This document shows positions 16,821 through 25,529 of a stretch of 64,000 nt of DNA, piece after piece. The notes under the pieces were generated by a model, which did no database searches, was not told where the DNA came from, and saw only the letters and a program-made list of their open reading frames with translations. The stretch lies in assembly GCF_900115555.1 (NCBI RefSeq), contig NZ_FOWX01000022.1:1-64000 (forward strand), given 5' to 3'. Each line of letters starts with the position of its first letter. Position 1 is the first letter of the stretch. The position numbers and the translations under genes were made by a program. The DNA is from Pseudomonas borbori (lineage in GTDB: Bacteria > Pseudomonadota > Gammaproteobacteria > Pseudomonadales > Pseudomonadaceae).

Positions 16821-16821
16821 C

Positions 16822-16845
16822 GTAGGAGCGGGCCATGCCCGCGAT
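16822..16845. repeat. Type D repeat, single arm
   Basis: CGTAGGAGCGGGCCATGCCC continues to GCGA. It is one arm of the element seen in full at 33050-33116. It starts two bases after the piuC TAG. Confidence 0.7.
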
Positions 16846-16918
16846 CGGCACGTGCACCTGTGATGTAAATAAAAGGTAAAAGCCGGCGATCCTGGCTCCG
16901 ATGCAAGTAGTTCTCAAA

Positions 16919-16924
16919 TAGAAT
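16919..16924 (+). promoter_or_regulatory. Candidate -10 element of the PiuB-like gene
   Basis: TAGAAT in the context ATAGAATCGCCCC, nearly the same as the context of the piuA -10 element (ATAGAATCGCGCCCC at 13802-13816). The shared block suggests common regulation. The upstream region 16862-16880 is AT-rich (TGATGTAAATAAAAGG). No clear -35 hexamer. Confidence 0.45.
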
Positions 16925-16975
16925 CGCCCCGCAGTGACAGCCGCGGTGGTCGTCGCTTCTGTCAGGTACCCCTTC

Positions 16976-19498
16976 GTGTTCAAGAAAATCCTGTTCCAGC
17001 TGCATTGGTTGTTCGGCATTAGCGCCGGCCTGGTTCTGGCCCTGATGGGCCTGACCGGCGCGGCCTATTCGTTCCAGGGCGAGCTGTTGCGTGCGCTGAA
17101 TCCCGAGGTGCTGCGGGTCGAGGTGGGTGACGGCGGGGTATTGGCGGCGGATGTGCTGCTGCCGAAGATCGAGGCGGCCAGCCAGCAGCGGGTCGTACGC
17201 CTGAGCGTGGAAGCCGCCGCCGATGTGCCCGGGCGGGTGATGTTCGCGCCGCCGCCGGGCGAGCGCCGCGGCGAGGTGCGCTACTTCGACCCCTACAGCG
17301 GCGAGCTGCTCGGCGAGCCGCGCGGGCAGGGCTTTTTCGACCTGATGCTGGAGCTGCACCGTTTTCTCGCCCTGGGCGAAACCGGCAAGCAGATCACCGC
17401 CGCCAGCACCCTGGCGCTGATTTTCTTCTGCCTCTCCGGCCTGTACCTGCGTTGGCCGCGCAAGGCTTTGAGCTGGCGCGTCTGGCTAAGCCTGGACTGG
17501 GCCAAGCGCGGCCGTGCGTTCAACTGGGATCTGCACGCAGTGGCCGGTACCTGGTGCCTGGCGTTCTACCTGTGTGCGGCATTGACCGGGCTGTATTGGT
17601 CCTACGACTGGTACCGCGAAGGCCTGACCGCGCTGCTCAGCAGCGAACCGGCCGGCCAGCAGCGCAATCGCGCCGCTCGGCCTTCCGCCGAGGCGGTACC
17701 GGTGGTGAACCATGCGGCGCTCTGGGCCGGCTTGCAGCAGGCCGCCGGCCCACAGCTGACTGGCTACAGTCTGCGCCTGCCGGCTGCGGCCGGTCAGCCG
17801 GCCACGGTGTTTTATATGCGTGACGACGCAGCGCACGAGCGCGCGTTCAACCAGCTGGCGCTCGATCCGTTGAGCGGCGCGCCGGGCTGGCATAAGCGCT
17901 ATGACCAACAGGCGTTCGGCGATCGGCTGCTGGCCAGCGTCTACGCCCTGCATGTCGGCAGCTACTTCGGCCTGGCCGGGCGCATCCTGATGTTCCTGGC
18001 CAGCCTGAGCGTGCCGCTGTTCGCCATCACCGGCTGGTTGCTGTACCTCGACCGCCGGCGCAACAAGCGCGCGGTGCTGGCCGCGCGCAAGGCCTTGTTG
18101 CCCGCAGGGGCGGGGGCACGCGACTGGCTGATCGGCTTCGCCAGCCAGAGTGGTTTCGCCGAACAGCTGGCCTGGCAGGCCGCCGGGCAGATGCAGGCGG
18201 CGGGCCATGGCGTCAGGGTCGAGCCGCTCGGCCGGGTCGACCGGCAGACCCTGAGCGAGGCGCAGCATGCACTGTTCGTGGTCAGCACCTTCGGCGACGG
18301 CGAGGCGCCGGACAGCGCCCGCGGTTTCGAGCGCCAACTGCTCGGCCAGGCCCTGGGCCTGGCGCACCTGCGCTATGCCATGCTCGCCCTCGGCGACCGC
18401 CAGTACGCGCAGTTCTGCGGCTTCGCCGAGCGCCTGCACGGCTGGCTGGGCCGGCAGGGCGCGCGCAGCCTGTTCGCGCCGGTGCAAGTGGATGCCGGCG
18501 ATGCGCTGGCCCTGGCGGACTGGCAGCGTCAGCTCAGCCAACTGACCGGCGTCCAGGCGACGACGGTTACGGGCAACGCCTATGGCCTGTGGACCCTGCA
18601 CCAGCGCGAGCTGCTCAACCCCGGCAGCCAGGGCGCGCCCACCTACCTGCTCGGCCTGCGCGGCGAGCCGGCCGACAACTGGCTGGCCGGCGATATTCTG
18701 CAGGTGCTGCCGCGCCAGGCCGACGCGGTGGTGCGGGCCTGGTTGCAGCGCTTCGGCCTGGACGGCGAGCAGCCGGTGCACCTCGACGGCATAGGCCAAT
18801 CCTTGGCTCAGGCGCTGGCGAGCCGGCAACTGCCGGAGAGCTTCACCCATTTGCTCGGCTTGCACGCCCAGGCCCTGCTCGAGGCCCTGGCCCCCTTGGC
18901 GCCGCGCGACTACTCCATCGCCTCCCTGCCCAGCGACGGCCTGCTGCAGTTGATCGTGCGCCAGGAGCGGCGCAGCGATGGCGCGCTCGGTCTCGGCTCC
19001 GGCTGGCTGACCGAGCACGCGTCGCCGTGCGGCCAGCTGCTGGCGCGGGTGCGGCGCAACAGTGCCTTCCATGCCCCCGAGGACGAGCGACCGCTGATCC
19101 TGATCGGCAACGGCACCGGTCTGGCCGGCCTGCGCAGCCTGCTCAAGGCGCGCATCGCCGCCGGCCACAGGCGCAACTGGCTGCTGTTCGGCGAGCGGAA
19201 TGCCGCCCATGACTTCTATTGTCGGGATGAACTGCAGGGCTGGCTGGCCAGTGGCGAGCTGGCGCGCCTGGACCTGGCCTTCTCCCGCGACCAGACGGGC
19301 AAAGTTTACGTGCAGGACCGCCTGGGCGAAGCCGCCGAGCAGCTGCGCGGGTGGCTGGCCGAGGGCGCGGCGATCTACGTGTGCGGCAGTCTGGAGGGCA
19401 TGGCCGGCGGCGTCGACCGGGTGCTGCATGAAGTGCTGGGCGAAGCGGCCGTGGCCGAGTTGGTCGAGCAGGGACGTTACCGCCGCGATGTGTATTGA
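16976..19498 (+). CDS. piuB: PepSY-flavodoxin-ferredoxin reductase fusion, PiuB-like (siderophore iron reductase)
   Basis: About 840 residues, three fused modules. Residues 1-375: PepSY-associated membrane region with about four transmembrane helices (HWLFGISAGLVLALMGLTGA; TLALIFFCLSGLYLRWP; FLASLSVPLFAITGWLLYLD). About 380-510: a flavodoxin domain (FASQSGFAEQLAWQAA, VVSTFGDGEAPDSARGF). About 535-840: a sulfite-reductase/cytochrome-P450-reductase-like FAD-NADPH domain (LIGNGTGLAGLRSLL, YVCGSLEGMAGGVDRVL), ending with the aromatic RYRRDVY typical of FNR enzymes. It probably passes electrons from NADPH across the inner membrane to reduce ferric siderophore. GTG 16976 is chosen because VFKKILFQLHW begins the first helix; GTG 16934 would add 14 residues without signal character. 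Confidence 0.88.
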   Translation: MFKKILFQLHWLFGISAGLVLALMGLTGAAYSFQGELLRALNPEVLRVEVGDGGVLAADVLLPKIEAASQQRVVRLSVEAAADVPGRVMFAPPPGERRGEVRYFDPYSGELLGEPRGQGFFDLMLELHRFLALGETGKQITAASTLALIFFCLSGLYLRWPRKALSWRVWLSLDWAKRGRAFNWDLHAVAGTWCLAFYLCAALTGLYWSYDWYREGLTALLSSEPAGQQRNRAARPSAEAVPVVNHAALWAGLQQAAGPQLTGYSLRLPAAAGQPATVFYMRDDAAHERAFNQLALDPLSGAPGWHKRYDQQAFGDRLLASVYALHVGSYFGLAGRILMFLASLSVPLFAITGWLLYLDRRRNKRAVLAARKALLPAGAGARDWLIGFASQSGFAEQLAWQAAGQMQAAGHGVRVEPLGRVDRQTLSEAQHALFVVSTFGDGEAPDSARGFERQLLGQALGLAHLRYAMLALGDRQYAQFCGFAERLHGWLGRQGARSLFAPVQVDAGDALALADWQRQLSQLTGVQATTVTGNAYGLWTLHQRELLNPGSQGAPTYLLGLRGEPADNWLAGDILQVLPRQADAVVRAWLQRFGLDGEQPVHLDGIGQSLAQALASRQLPESFTHLLGLHAQALLEALAPLAPRDYSIASLPSDGLLQLIVRQERRSDGALGLGSGWLTEHASPCGQLLARVRRNSAFHAPEDERPLILIGNGTGLAGLRSLLKARIAAGHRRNWLLFGERNAAHDFYCRDELQGWLASGELARLDLAFSRDQTGKVYVQDRLGEAAEQLRGWLAEGAAIYVCGSLEGMAGGVDRVLHEVLGEAAVAELVEQGRYRRDVY

Positions 19499-19532
19499 GA
19501 CGCTACGCAGTCGAGGCTCGCGCCGTTTGTCG

Positions 19533-19603
19533 GTAGGGTGCGCCGTGCGCACCGGCTGTCCGCTGCAGCGCCCGTTGTAACTGGTGCACACAGCGCACGC
19601 AGG
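19533..19603. repeat. Type B palindromic element, degenerate copy
   Basis: The left arm GTAGGGTGCGCCGTGCGCACC is intact; the right arm (GGTGCACACAGCGCACGC) has decayed and lost the CCTAC end. It lies in the 212-base gap between the PiuB-like gene and pxpA. Confidence 0.7.
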
Positions 19604-19710
19604 GCAACAGCCTGAATAGCCCGGAGCTGGCGCGTCTCCAACAGGCCTATGGAGCACGCATACATGGCCCGGGCTTCACGCCACGGCGATGCGGCTCTAA
19701 GCTTGTGCCC

Positions 19711-20457
19711 ATGAACAGACGAATCCTGCTGAATTGCGATATGGGCGAGAGCTTCGGAGCCTGGAGCATGGGCGACGATGCCCTGGCCATGCCCCTGGTC
19801 GATCAGGCCAACCTGGCCTGCGGCTTTCACGCCGCCGACCCGCTGACCATGCAACGCACCGTCGCCCTGGCGGTGCAGCATGGGGTGAGCATCGGTGCGC
19901 ATCCCGCCTACCCCGACCTGGTCGGCTTCGGCCGCCGCCATCTGGCCTGCTCGCCGGAGGAGGTCACCGCCCAGGTGCTCTATCAGCTCGGTGCCCTGGA
20001 TGCCTTCTGCCGCGCCGCCGGTACCCAGGTGGCCTACGTCAAGCCGCATGGCGCCTTGTACAACGACCTGGTGCGCGACGATGCCCTGCTCGCGGCAGTG
20101 CTGGATGCCTGTGCCAGCTACCGCAAGGGCTTGCCGCTGATGGTCCTGGCCCTGCTGGACAACCGCCGCGAGCTGGAGTTTGCCGATGCCGCCGACGTGC
20201 CGCTGATCTTCGAGGCCTTCGCCGACCGCGCCTACCTGGCCGACGGCCAACTGGCGCCGCGGCGCCTGGCCGATGCGCTGCACCGCGATCCGCAGCGGAT
20301 CCTCGACCAGGGCCTGGCCATCGCTCAGGGCGAGGCCTTTGCCGATATCGACGGCAAGCCGCTGCAACTCTGTGCCGACAGCCTCTGCGTGCATGGCGAC
20401 AACGCCGAGTCGCTGGCCGTGCTGCGGCGCTTGCGGGCGCTGCTGGATGCCAGCTGA
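19711..20457 (+). CDS. pxpA: 5-oxoprolinase subunit A (LamB/YcsF family)
   Basis: 248-residue TIM-barrel-like subunit of the ATP-dependent 5-oxoprolinase PxpABC, which opens pyroglutamate to glutamate and clears this damage product. The N-terminal signature LLNCDMGESFGAWSMGDD and the segments ANLACGFHAADP, SIGAHPAYPDLVGFGRR and VKPHGALYNDL are diagnostic. ATG 19711 is preferred; a GTG two codons upstream is also in frame. It is first in a tight operon: pxpB starts at the last base of its stop codon. Homologues were once annotated as lactam-utilisation proteins. Confidence 0.95.
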   Translation: MNRRILLNCDMGESFGAWSMGDDALAMPLVDQANLACGFHAADPLTMQRTVALAVQHGVSIGAHPAYPDLVGFGRRHLACSPEEVTAQVLYQLGALDAFCRAAGTQVAYVKPHGALYNDLVRDDALLAAVLDACASYRKGLPLMVLALLDNRRELEFADAADVPLIFEAFADRAYLADGQLAPRRLADALHRDPQRILDQGLAIAQGEAFADIDGKPLQLCADSLCVHGDNAESLAVLRRLRALLDAS

Positions 20458-21131
20458 TGCGTTTCGAACCGGCCGGCGCCGAAGCGCTCTTGCTGGTGCT
20501 GGCCGAGCAGCCCGACGCGCAGTTGCCGTTGCGCATCGCCCTGCTGGCCGAGCGCATGCGTGCCGAACTGGGGCCGCTGCTGCGTGATCTGGTGCCGGGT
20601 TGGACCAGCCTGCTGCTGCACTACGACCTGACCCGCATCGATCACCGGAAACTAATCGAGCGTCTGAGCCCCTTGCTGCCGCGTTGGCTGGCCGAGCCCT
20701 TGCCGGCCGAGAGCGGACGCCGGCACCAGATCCCGATCTGGTATGCCGGCGCCGACCTGGCCGAGGTGGCGCGCCTGTGCCGACTCAGCATCGAACAGGT
20801 GATCGAGCTGCACAGCGCCAGCGAGTACCGGGTCGGCGCCATCGGTTTCGCCCCGGGGTTCGCCTATTTGGGCGAGCTGCCCGAGCGCCTGGCCCTGGCG
20901 CGACGCAGCACGCCACGCACGCGGGTGCCGGCCGGCAGCCTGGCCATCGCCGAGCGGCAGACCGCGGTCTATCCGCAGGCCTCGCCCGGTGGCTGGCACC
21001 TGCTTGGCCTGTGCCCCTGGCGCCTGTTCGATGTCCGCCGCGAGCCGCCATGCCCGTTGCTGCTGGGCGATCGGGTGCGTTTCGTGGCGGTCGACGAGCA
21101 GACCTTCCGCGCCGAAGGCGGGCCGTTATGA
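20457..21131 (+). CDS. pxpB: 5-oxoprolinase subunit B (KipI/AHS1 domain)
   Basis: 224 residues, allophanate-hydrolase-subunit-1 family (KipI-like). Conserved parts: IPIWYAGADLAEVARLC, VGAIGFAPGFAYLGELPERL and VPAGSLAIAERQTAVYPQAS. It forms the catalytic pair with PxpC. It starts at ATG 20457, overlapping the pxpA stop by one base (TGATG), and ends overlapping pxpC by four bases, so all three subunits are translationally coupled. Confidence 0.94.
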   Translation: MRFEPAGAEALLLVLAEQPDAQLPLRIALLAERMRAELGPLLRDLVPGWTSLLLHYDLTRIDHRKLIERLSPLLPRWLAEPLPAESGRRHQIPIWYAGADLAEVARLCRLSIEQVIELHSASEYRVGAIGFAPGFAYLGELPERLALARRSTPRTRVPAGSLAIAERQTAVYPQASPGGWHLLGLCPWRLFDVRREPPCPLLLGDRVRFVAVDEQTFRAEGGPL

Positions 21132-22048
21132 GCGGGCTGCGGGTGCTCAAGCCAGGACCGCAGAGCCTGTTGCAGGATGGCGGTCGGCATGGCTGGCAGC
21201 ACCTCGGCGTGTCGCCGTCCGGGCCGCTGGACCTGCACGCCGCGGCCTGGGCCAATCGCCTGCTGGACAACCCCTGGGGCACGCCGTTGCTGGAGATCGC
21301 CCTGGGTTATCTCGAGCTGCAGGGCGAACTGGACACCTGGCTGGCGCTGACCGGCGCCCAGGTCGCGGCGACGCTCGATGGTGCGCCGCTGCCACCCTGG
21401 TCGCGTTTTCCCTTGCGCGCCGGCCAGCGTCTCAAGCTGGGTTACGCCCGCAGCGGCCAGCGCGCCTACCTGGCGGTGGCCGGCGGCTTTCGCGTGCCGC
21501 CGCAGCTGGGCAGCGTCAGCAGCCAGCTGCGCGAAGGCCTGGGCGGCTTGCGGGGCACCGGCGAGCCGTTGCGTGCCGGCGATCTGCTGTCCTGCCTGGC
21601 GGCGCAGTTGCCCCGGGCGCAGAGCGTGCCCTGGCCCTACCAGCCGGACTACCGGGCTGCGGCCCGTTTGCGGGTGATCGGCGGCGGCGATGCGGCAAGC
21701 TGCGCGCCCGAGCAGTTGCAGGCCTTTTTCGCCCAGACCTGGCAGCTCAGCCCGCAGTCCGACCGCATGGGCGCGCGCCTGCTCGGCGAGCCGCTGCTTG
21801 CACCCACGCGGCAGTGGTCGCAAGGCGTCGGCCGCGGGGCGATCCAGCTGCCGCCCGACGGTCAGCCGATCATCCTCCAGGCCGATCACCAGACCATGGG
21901 CGGCTACCCCATCCTCGGCTGGCTGCACCCGCTCGACCTTGCCCGTCTGGCCCAGTGCCCGCCGCACCACGAGCTGCATTTCAGCCCGGTCGACATCGGC
22001 GAGGCCCAGGCCGAGCTGCGCAAGTTCTATCGGTTCTTCGGGCGTTGA
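21128..22048 (+). CDS. pxpC: 5-oxoprolinase subunit C (KipA/AHS2 domain)
   Basis: 306 residues, allophanate-hydrolase-subunit-2 (KipA) family. N-terminal LKPGPQSLLQDGGRHGWQHL is the family hallmark; further markers are GPLDLHAAAWANRLLDNP, YLAVAGGF and ILQADHQTMGGYPILG. The start ATGA overlaps the pxpB stop. It completes the PxpABC 5-oxoprolinase. No dedicated transporter gene is adjacent; the dpp genes that follow run on the opposite strand, so substrate supply from peptide catabolism is only a loose association. Confidence 0.94.
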   Translation: MSGLRVLKPGPQSLLQDGGRHGWQHLGVSPSGPLDLHAAAWANRLLDNPWGTPLLEIALGYLELQGELDTWLALTGAQVAATLDGAPLPPWSRFPLRAGQRLKLGYARSGQRAYLAVAGGFRVPPQLGSVSSQLREGLGGLRGTGEPLRAGDLLSCLAAQLPRAQSVPWPYQPDYRAAARLRVIGGGDAASCAPEQLQAFFAQTWQLSPQSDRMGARLLGEPLLAPTRQWSQGVGRGAIQLPPDGQPIILQADHQTMGGYPILGWLHPLDLARLAQCPPHHELHFSPVDIGEAQAELRKFYRFFGR

Positions 22049-22058
22049 TCCTGACCCT

Positions 22059-22200
22059 GCCGCGACCGTTTTTCGCGGGCATGGGACTGGGCGTCGCCCC
22101 CGCTCCTACGGGGGGGGTGCCAGTAACCGTAGGATGGGTTAGCCGCCCAGGCAATGTCCGGCAAGACTGCATTTTCGGCGCGGCGTAACCCATCATTGCG
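22059..22200. repeat. Composite of type D and type E palindromic elements
   Basis: A type D-like part (TTTTTCGCGGGCATGGGACT...CCCCCGCTCCTACGG, 22068-22111) is followed by a type E element beginning GTAGGATGGGTTAGCCGC at 22129, with the complementary GCGGCGTAACCCATC at about 22180-22194. A further GGGTTACGCCGCGCC arm lies at 22223-22237. It fills the convergent gap (22049-22340) between pxpC and dppF, where no gene was seen. Confidence 0.65.
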
Positions 22201-22340
22201 GCGTACCTGCTGACGCCCTGTTGGGTTACGCCGCGCCTCGAATCTGTGACGTGCTCGGAAATGCAGCCGCCGCTAACCCAACGACTGTCGCTCTCTGTGG
22301 GAGCGGCGGGGACGCCTAGTTATTGGCCGTGAAATCGTCC

Positions 22341-23333
22341 TTAGCCGTTGATCCGCTCCGCATGGTGACAAGCCACCTGGCGCGCATCGAGCAGGCGCAG
22401 TTGCGGCAGTTCCACGCTGCAGCGCTCGGTCGCAAAGGGGCAGCGCTGGTGGAAGGCGCAGCCGCTGGGCGGCGCCAGCGGGTTGGGCAATTCGCCGACG
22501 ATCTTGATCTTCGGCTTGCTCGGATCGGGGTGGAGGGTCGGCGTGGCGGAGAGCAGCGCCTGGGTATAGGGGTGCATCGGGCGGCGGTAGATCAGGTCTT
22601 TCGCGCCCATCTCGACTGGACGGCCGAGGTACATCACCAGCACCTCGTCGGCGACATGGCGCACCACCGAGAGGTTGTGCGAGATGAACACGTAGGCGGT
22701 GTTGAACTGCTCCTGCAGGTCCATGAACAGGTTGAGCACCTGGGCCTGGATCGACACGTCCAGGGCCGAGGTCGGTTCGTCCGCCACCAGCACCTTGGGG
22801 TTGAGCATCATCGCCCGGGCCAGGGCCACGCGCTGGCGCTGGCCGCCGGAGAACATGTGCGGGTAGCGCTGGTAGTGCTCGGGGCGCAGACCGACCTGCT
22901 GCATCATCGCCTGCACCCGCTCGCGCCGTTCGAGGCTGGACAGCGGCGTGTTGATCAGCAGCGGTTCGGCCAACTGGTCGCCGATCTTCTGCCGCGGGTT
23001 GAGCGAGGCGTAGGGGTTCTGAAAGACCATCTGCACGTCGCGGCGCAGTTGTTTGCGCTGGGCCTTGTTGGCGCCTGTGACTTCCTGGCCGGCGATCTGC
23101 AGCGAGCCGGAGGAGGGTTGCTCGATCAGGGTCAGGGCGCGCGCCAGGGTGGATTTGCCGCAGCCGGATTCGCCGACCACGGCCAGGGTCTTGCCGGCCT
23201 GCAGCTCGAAGGACACGCCGTTGAGGGCCTGCACCATGGCGTGGGGCTTGAACAGGCCGCGGGACACGGCGTAGTGGCGGGTCAGCTCGCGGGCGCTGAG
23301 CACGCTGGTGGCGCTCGCACTGGCAGCCATCAT
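22341..23333 (-). CDS. dppF: Dipeptide ABC transporter ATP-binding protein DppF
   Basis: 330-residue ATPase of a peptide importer. Walker A GESGCGKS is at residues 54-61, the signature is SGGQRQRVALARA, and Walker B is VLVADEPTSALD. The oligopeptide C-terminal extension has the iron-sulfur-like cysteine motif GCAFHQRCPFATERC typical of OppF/DppF. Its start overlaps the dppD stop by 4 bases. It is the last gene of the minus-strand dpp block. Confidence 0.94.
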   Translation of the reverse strand: MMAASASATSVLSARELTRHYAVSRGLFKPHAMVQALNGVSFELQAGKTLAVVGESGCGKSTLARALTLIEQPSSGSLQIAGQEVTGANKAQRKQLRRDVQMVFQNPYASLNPRQKIGDQLAEPLLINTPLSSLERRERVQAMMQQVGLRPEHYQRYPHMFSGGQRQRVALARAMMLNPKVLVADEPTSALDVSIQAQVLNLFMDLQEQFNTAYVFISHNLSVVRHVADEVLVMYLGRPVEMGAKDLIYRRPMHPYTQALLSATPTLHPDPSKPKIKIVGELPNPLAPPSGCAFHQRCPFATERCSVELPQLRLLDARQVACHHAERING

Positions 23334-24298
23334 GTGACCTCCTGATTCAATGGATAGAAGCAGCGCACCGCGCCGCGGACCTGCGGCTCCAGCGTCGGCC
23401 GCTGCGCCTGGCAGTTGCTTTGCGCGTAGGGGCAGCGCGGCGCGAGCAGGCAGCCGTGCGGGCGGTCGAAGCGTCCGGGCACGATGCCGGGCAGGGTGGC
23501 CAGGCGCCGGGCGCCCAGGCTGTGTTCGGGAATCGCCTTGAGCAGCGCCTCGGTGTAGGGGTGCGCCGGTGCCTCGAACAGGCCGGGCACCACGCCGACT
23601 TCGACCGCCTGGCCGGCGTACATCACGCAGACCCGCTGGGCGGTCTCGGCGACCACGGCGAGGTCGTGGGTGATCAGCACCAGGCCCATGTCCTGCTCGC
23701 GTTGCAGGTCGAGCAGCAGCTCCATGATCTGCGCCTGGATGGTCACGTCCAGCGCGGTGGTCGGTTCGTCGGCGATCAGCAGTTTGGGCTCGGCGGCGAT
23801 CGCCATGGCGATCGCCACGCGCTGGCTCATGCCGCCGGAGAGCTGGTGCGGGTAGGCGTCGAGGCGACTCTCGGCGGCGGGGATCTCGACCCGTTCGAGC
23901 AGTTGCAGGGCACGCCGGCGCGCGGCCTTGCCCTTGAGGCCGAGGTGCTGACGGAGGACTTCCTCGATCTGGAAACCCACGGTGTAGCTGGGATTGAGGG
24001 CGGTCATCGGGTCCTGGAAGATCATCGCCAGGTCCTTGCCGACGATGCGCCGGCGCTGGCGGCCCTTGAGGCGCAGCATGTCGGTGCCGTCGAACTGCAG
24101 GCTGTCGGCGCTGACCACGCCGGGTGGGTCGATCAGGCCCATCAGCGCCAGCATGGTCACCGATTTGCCCGAGCCGGACTCGCCGACGATGGCCAGCACC
24201 TCGCCCTTGTCGACGCTGAGATCGAGGCCATCGACCACCGGCACGGCGTTGGCGTCGCCGAAGCGCACGGAGAGATTACGGATATCCAGCAGGCTCAT
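23330..24298 (-). CDS. dppD: Dipeptide ABC transporter ATP-binding protein DppD
   Basis: 322-residue ATPase paired with DppF. Walker A GESGSGKS at 39-46, signature SGGMSQRVAIAMA, Walker B LLIADEPTTALD, and C-terminal cysteine motif GCLLAPRCPYAQSNC. The dppC-dppD gap of about 220 bases is filled by three palindromic repeats, unusual inside such an operon and a possible point of differential expression. Confidence 0.94.
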   Translation of the reverse strand: MSLLDIRNLSVRFGDANAVPVVDGLDLSVDKGEVLAIVGESGSGKSVTMLALMGLIDPPGVVSADSLQFDGTDMLRLKGRQRRRIVGKDLAMIFQDPMTALNPSYTVGFQIEEVLRQHLGLKGKAARRRALQLLERVEIPAAESRLDAYPHQLSGGMSQRVAIAMAIAAEPKLLIADEPTTALDVTIQAQIMELLLDLQREQDMGLVLITHDLAVVAETAQRVCVMYAGQAVEVGVVPGLFEAPAHPYTEALLKAIPEHSLGARRLATLPGIVPGRFDRPHGCLLAPRCPYAQSNCQAQRPTLEPQVRGAVRCFYPLNQEVT

Positions 24299-24347
24299 CG
24301 GGCGGTCTCCAGCAGGTAGCTTGGTGCCTGATTGGCCGTTCTTTTGC

Positions 24348-24494
24348 GTAGGGTGGACGACGCTTCACCCGTCCACCGTGGTGCGCTCATGGTGGATGAA
24401 AAGGGTGTCATCCACCCTACGGAGCACTGGTGCGCACGGCGCACCCTACGGGATAGTGGGGTCGCGACGGGCGTAGGGTGCGCCGTGCGCACCA
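24348..24494. repeat. Cluster of palindromic elements between dppC and dppD
   Basis: First a stem GTAGGGTGGACGACG...CATCCACCCTAC (24348-24420), a variant with GTGGA-type arms. Then a type B right arm GGTGCGCACGGCGCACCCTAC (24429-24449) followed by a left arm GTAGGGTGCGCCGTGCGCACC (24473-24493), so these two point outward. They are transcribed within the dpp mRNA and would form strong hairpins. Confidence 0.8.
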
Positions 24495-24521
24495 ACGGAT
24501 GGTTGTGCATGCGGGGCCTCC

Positions 24522-25424
24522 TCACACGGCATTCTTCAGCTTCGGGTCGAGCGCGTCGCGCAGGCCGTCGCCCATCAGGTTGATCGCCAGCACGCTGAGC
24601 AGGATGGTCAGGCCGGGCAGGGTGACCACCCACCAGGCGCGCTCGATGTAGTCGCGCGCCGAGGCCAGCATGGTGCCCCACTCGGGAGTCGGCGGTTGCA
24701 CGCCGAGGCCGAGGAAGCCCAGGGCGGCGGCGTCGAGGATCGCCGCGGAAAAGCTCAGGGTGGCCTGCACGATCAGCGGCGCCATGCAGTTGGGCAGCAC
24801 CGTGACCAGCATCAGACGCGGCAGGCTGGCGCCGGCCAGGCGCGCGGCGGTGACGTAGTCGCGGTTCAGTTCGCCCATCACCGCGGCGCGGGTCAGGCGT
24901 ACATAGGCCGGCAGCGAAACGATGGCGATGGCGAAGATGGTGTTGATCAGGCCGGGGCCGAGGATCGCGACTATGGCCACCGCCAGGAGCAAGGACGGCA
25001 GGGCCAGCATGATGTCCATCAGGCGCATGATGCCGGGGCCGAGCAGGCGCGGGAAGAAACCGGCGATGAGGCCCAGCAGGATGCCGGGGAGCAGCGACAG
25101 CACGACCGAGGCCAGGCCGATCAGCAGCGACAGGCGCGCACCGTGAATCAGCCGCGAGAGCAGGTCGCGGCCCAGCTCGTCGGTGCCGAGGAGGAACTGC
25201 CACTGGCCGCCCGCCAGCCAGGCCGGCGGGGTCAGCATGAACTCGCGGAATTGCTCGCTGGGATCGAACGGCGCCAGCCAGGGGGCGAACAGCGCGCAGA
25301 GCACCAGCACGATCATGAAAAGCAGGCCGGCGAGCGCGCCCTTGTTGTGGGCGAAGGCTTGCCAGAACTCCTGCAGCGGCGAGGGATAGAGCAGGGCCTG
25401 GTCGAGGGCGGTGGCAGCGGTCAT
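24522..25424 (-). CDS. dppC: Dipeptide ABC transporter permease DppC
   Basis: 300-residue inner-membrane permease with six helices after an N-terminal cytoplasmic stretch (FWQAFAHNKGALAGLLFMIV is helix 1). The EAA loop is visible as ARLAGASLPRLMLVTVLPNC, which contacts the ATPases. Periplasmic start domain LLGTDELGRDLLSRLIHGAR is characteristic of DppC/OppC. It pairs with DppB, from which it is separated by 105 bases carrying a type B repeat. Confidence 0.94.
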   Translation of the reverse strand: MTAATALDQALLYPSPLQEFWQAFAHNKGALAGLLFMIVLVLCALFAPWLAPFDPSEQFREFMLTPPAWLAGGQWQFLLGTDELGRDLLSRLIHGARLSLLIGLASVVLSLLPGILLGLIAGFFPRLLGPGIMRLMDIMLALPSLLLAVAIVAILGPGLINTIFAIAIVSLPAYVRLTRAAVMGELNRDYVTAARLAGASLPRLMLVTVLPNCMAPLIVQATLSFSAAILDAAALGFLGLGVQPPTPEWGTMLASARDYIERAWWVVTLPGLTILLSVLAINLMGDGLRDALDPKLKNAV

Positions 25425-25442
25425 GGGCGCACCTTCTTCACG

Positions 25443-25504
25443 GTAGGGTGCGCCGTGCGCACCAGGTGTTTACCGTTGGCATTGGTGCGCACAGCGCACC
25501 CTAC
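25443..25504. repeat. Type B palindromic element between dppB and dppC
   Basis: Near-perfect copy: GTAGGGTGCGCCGTGCGCACC ... GGTGCGCACAGCGCACCCTAC (62 bases). It occupies most of the dppB-dppC intergenic space and will form a long hairpin in the operon mRNA. Confidence 0.85.
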
Positions 25505-25529
25505 AAGTTGTCGATTCATGGCGCCTTCC

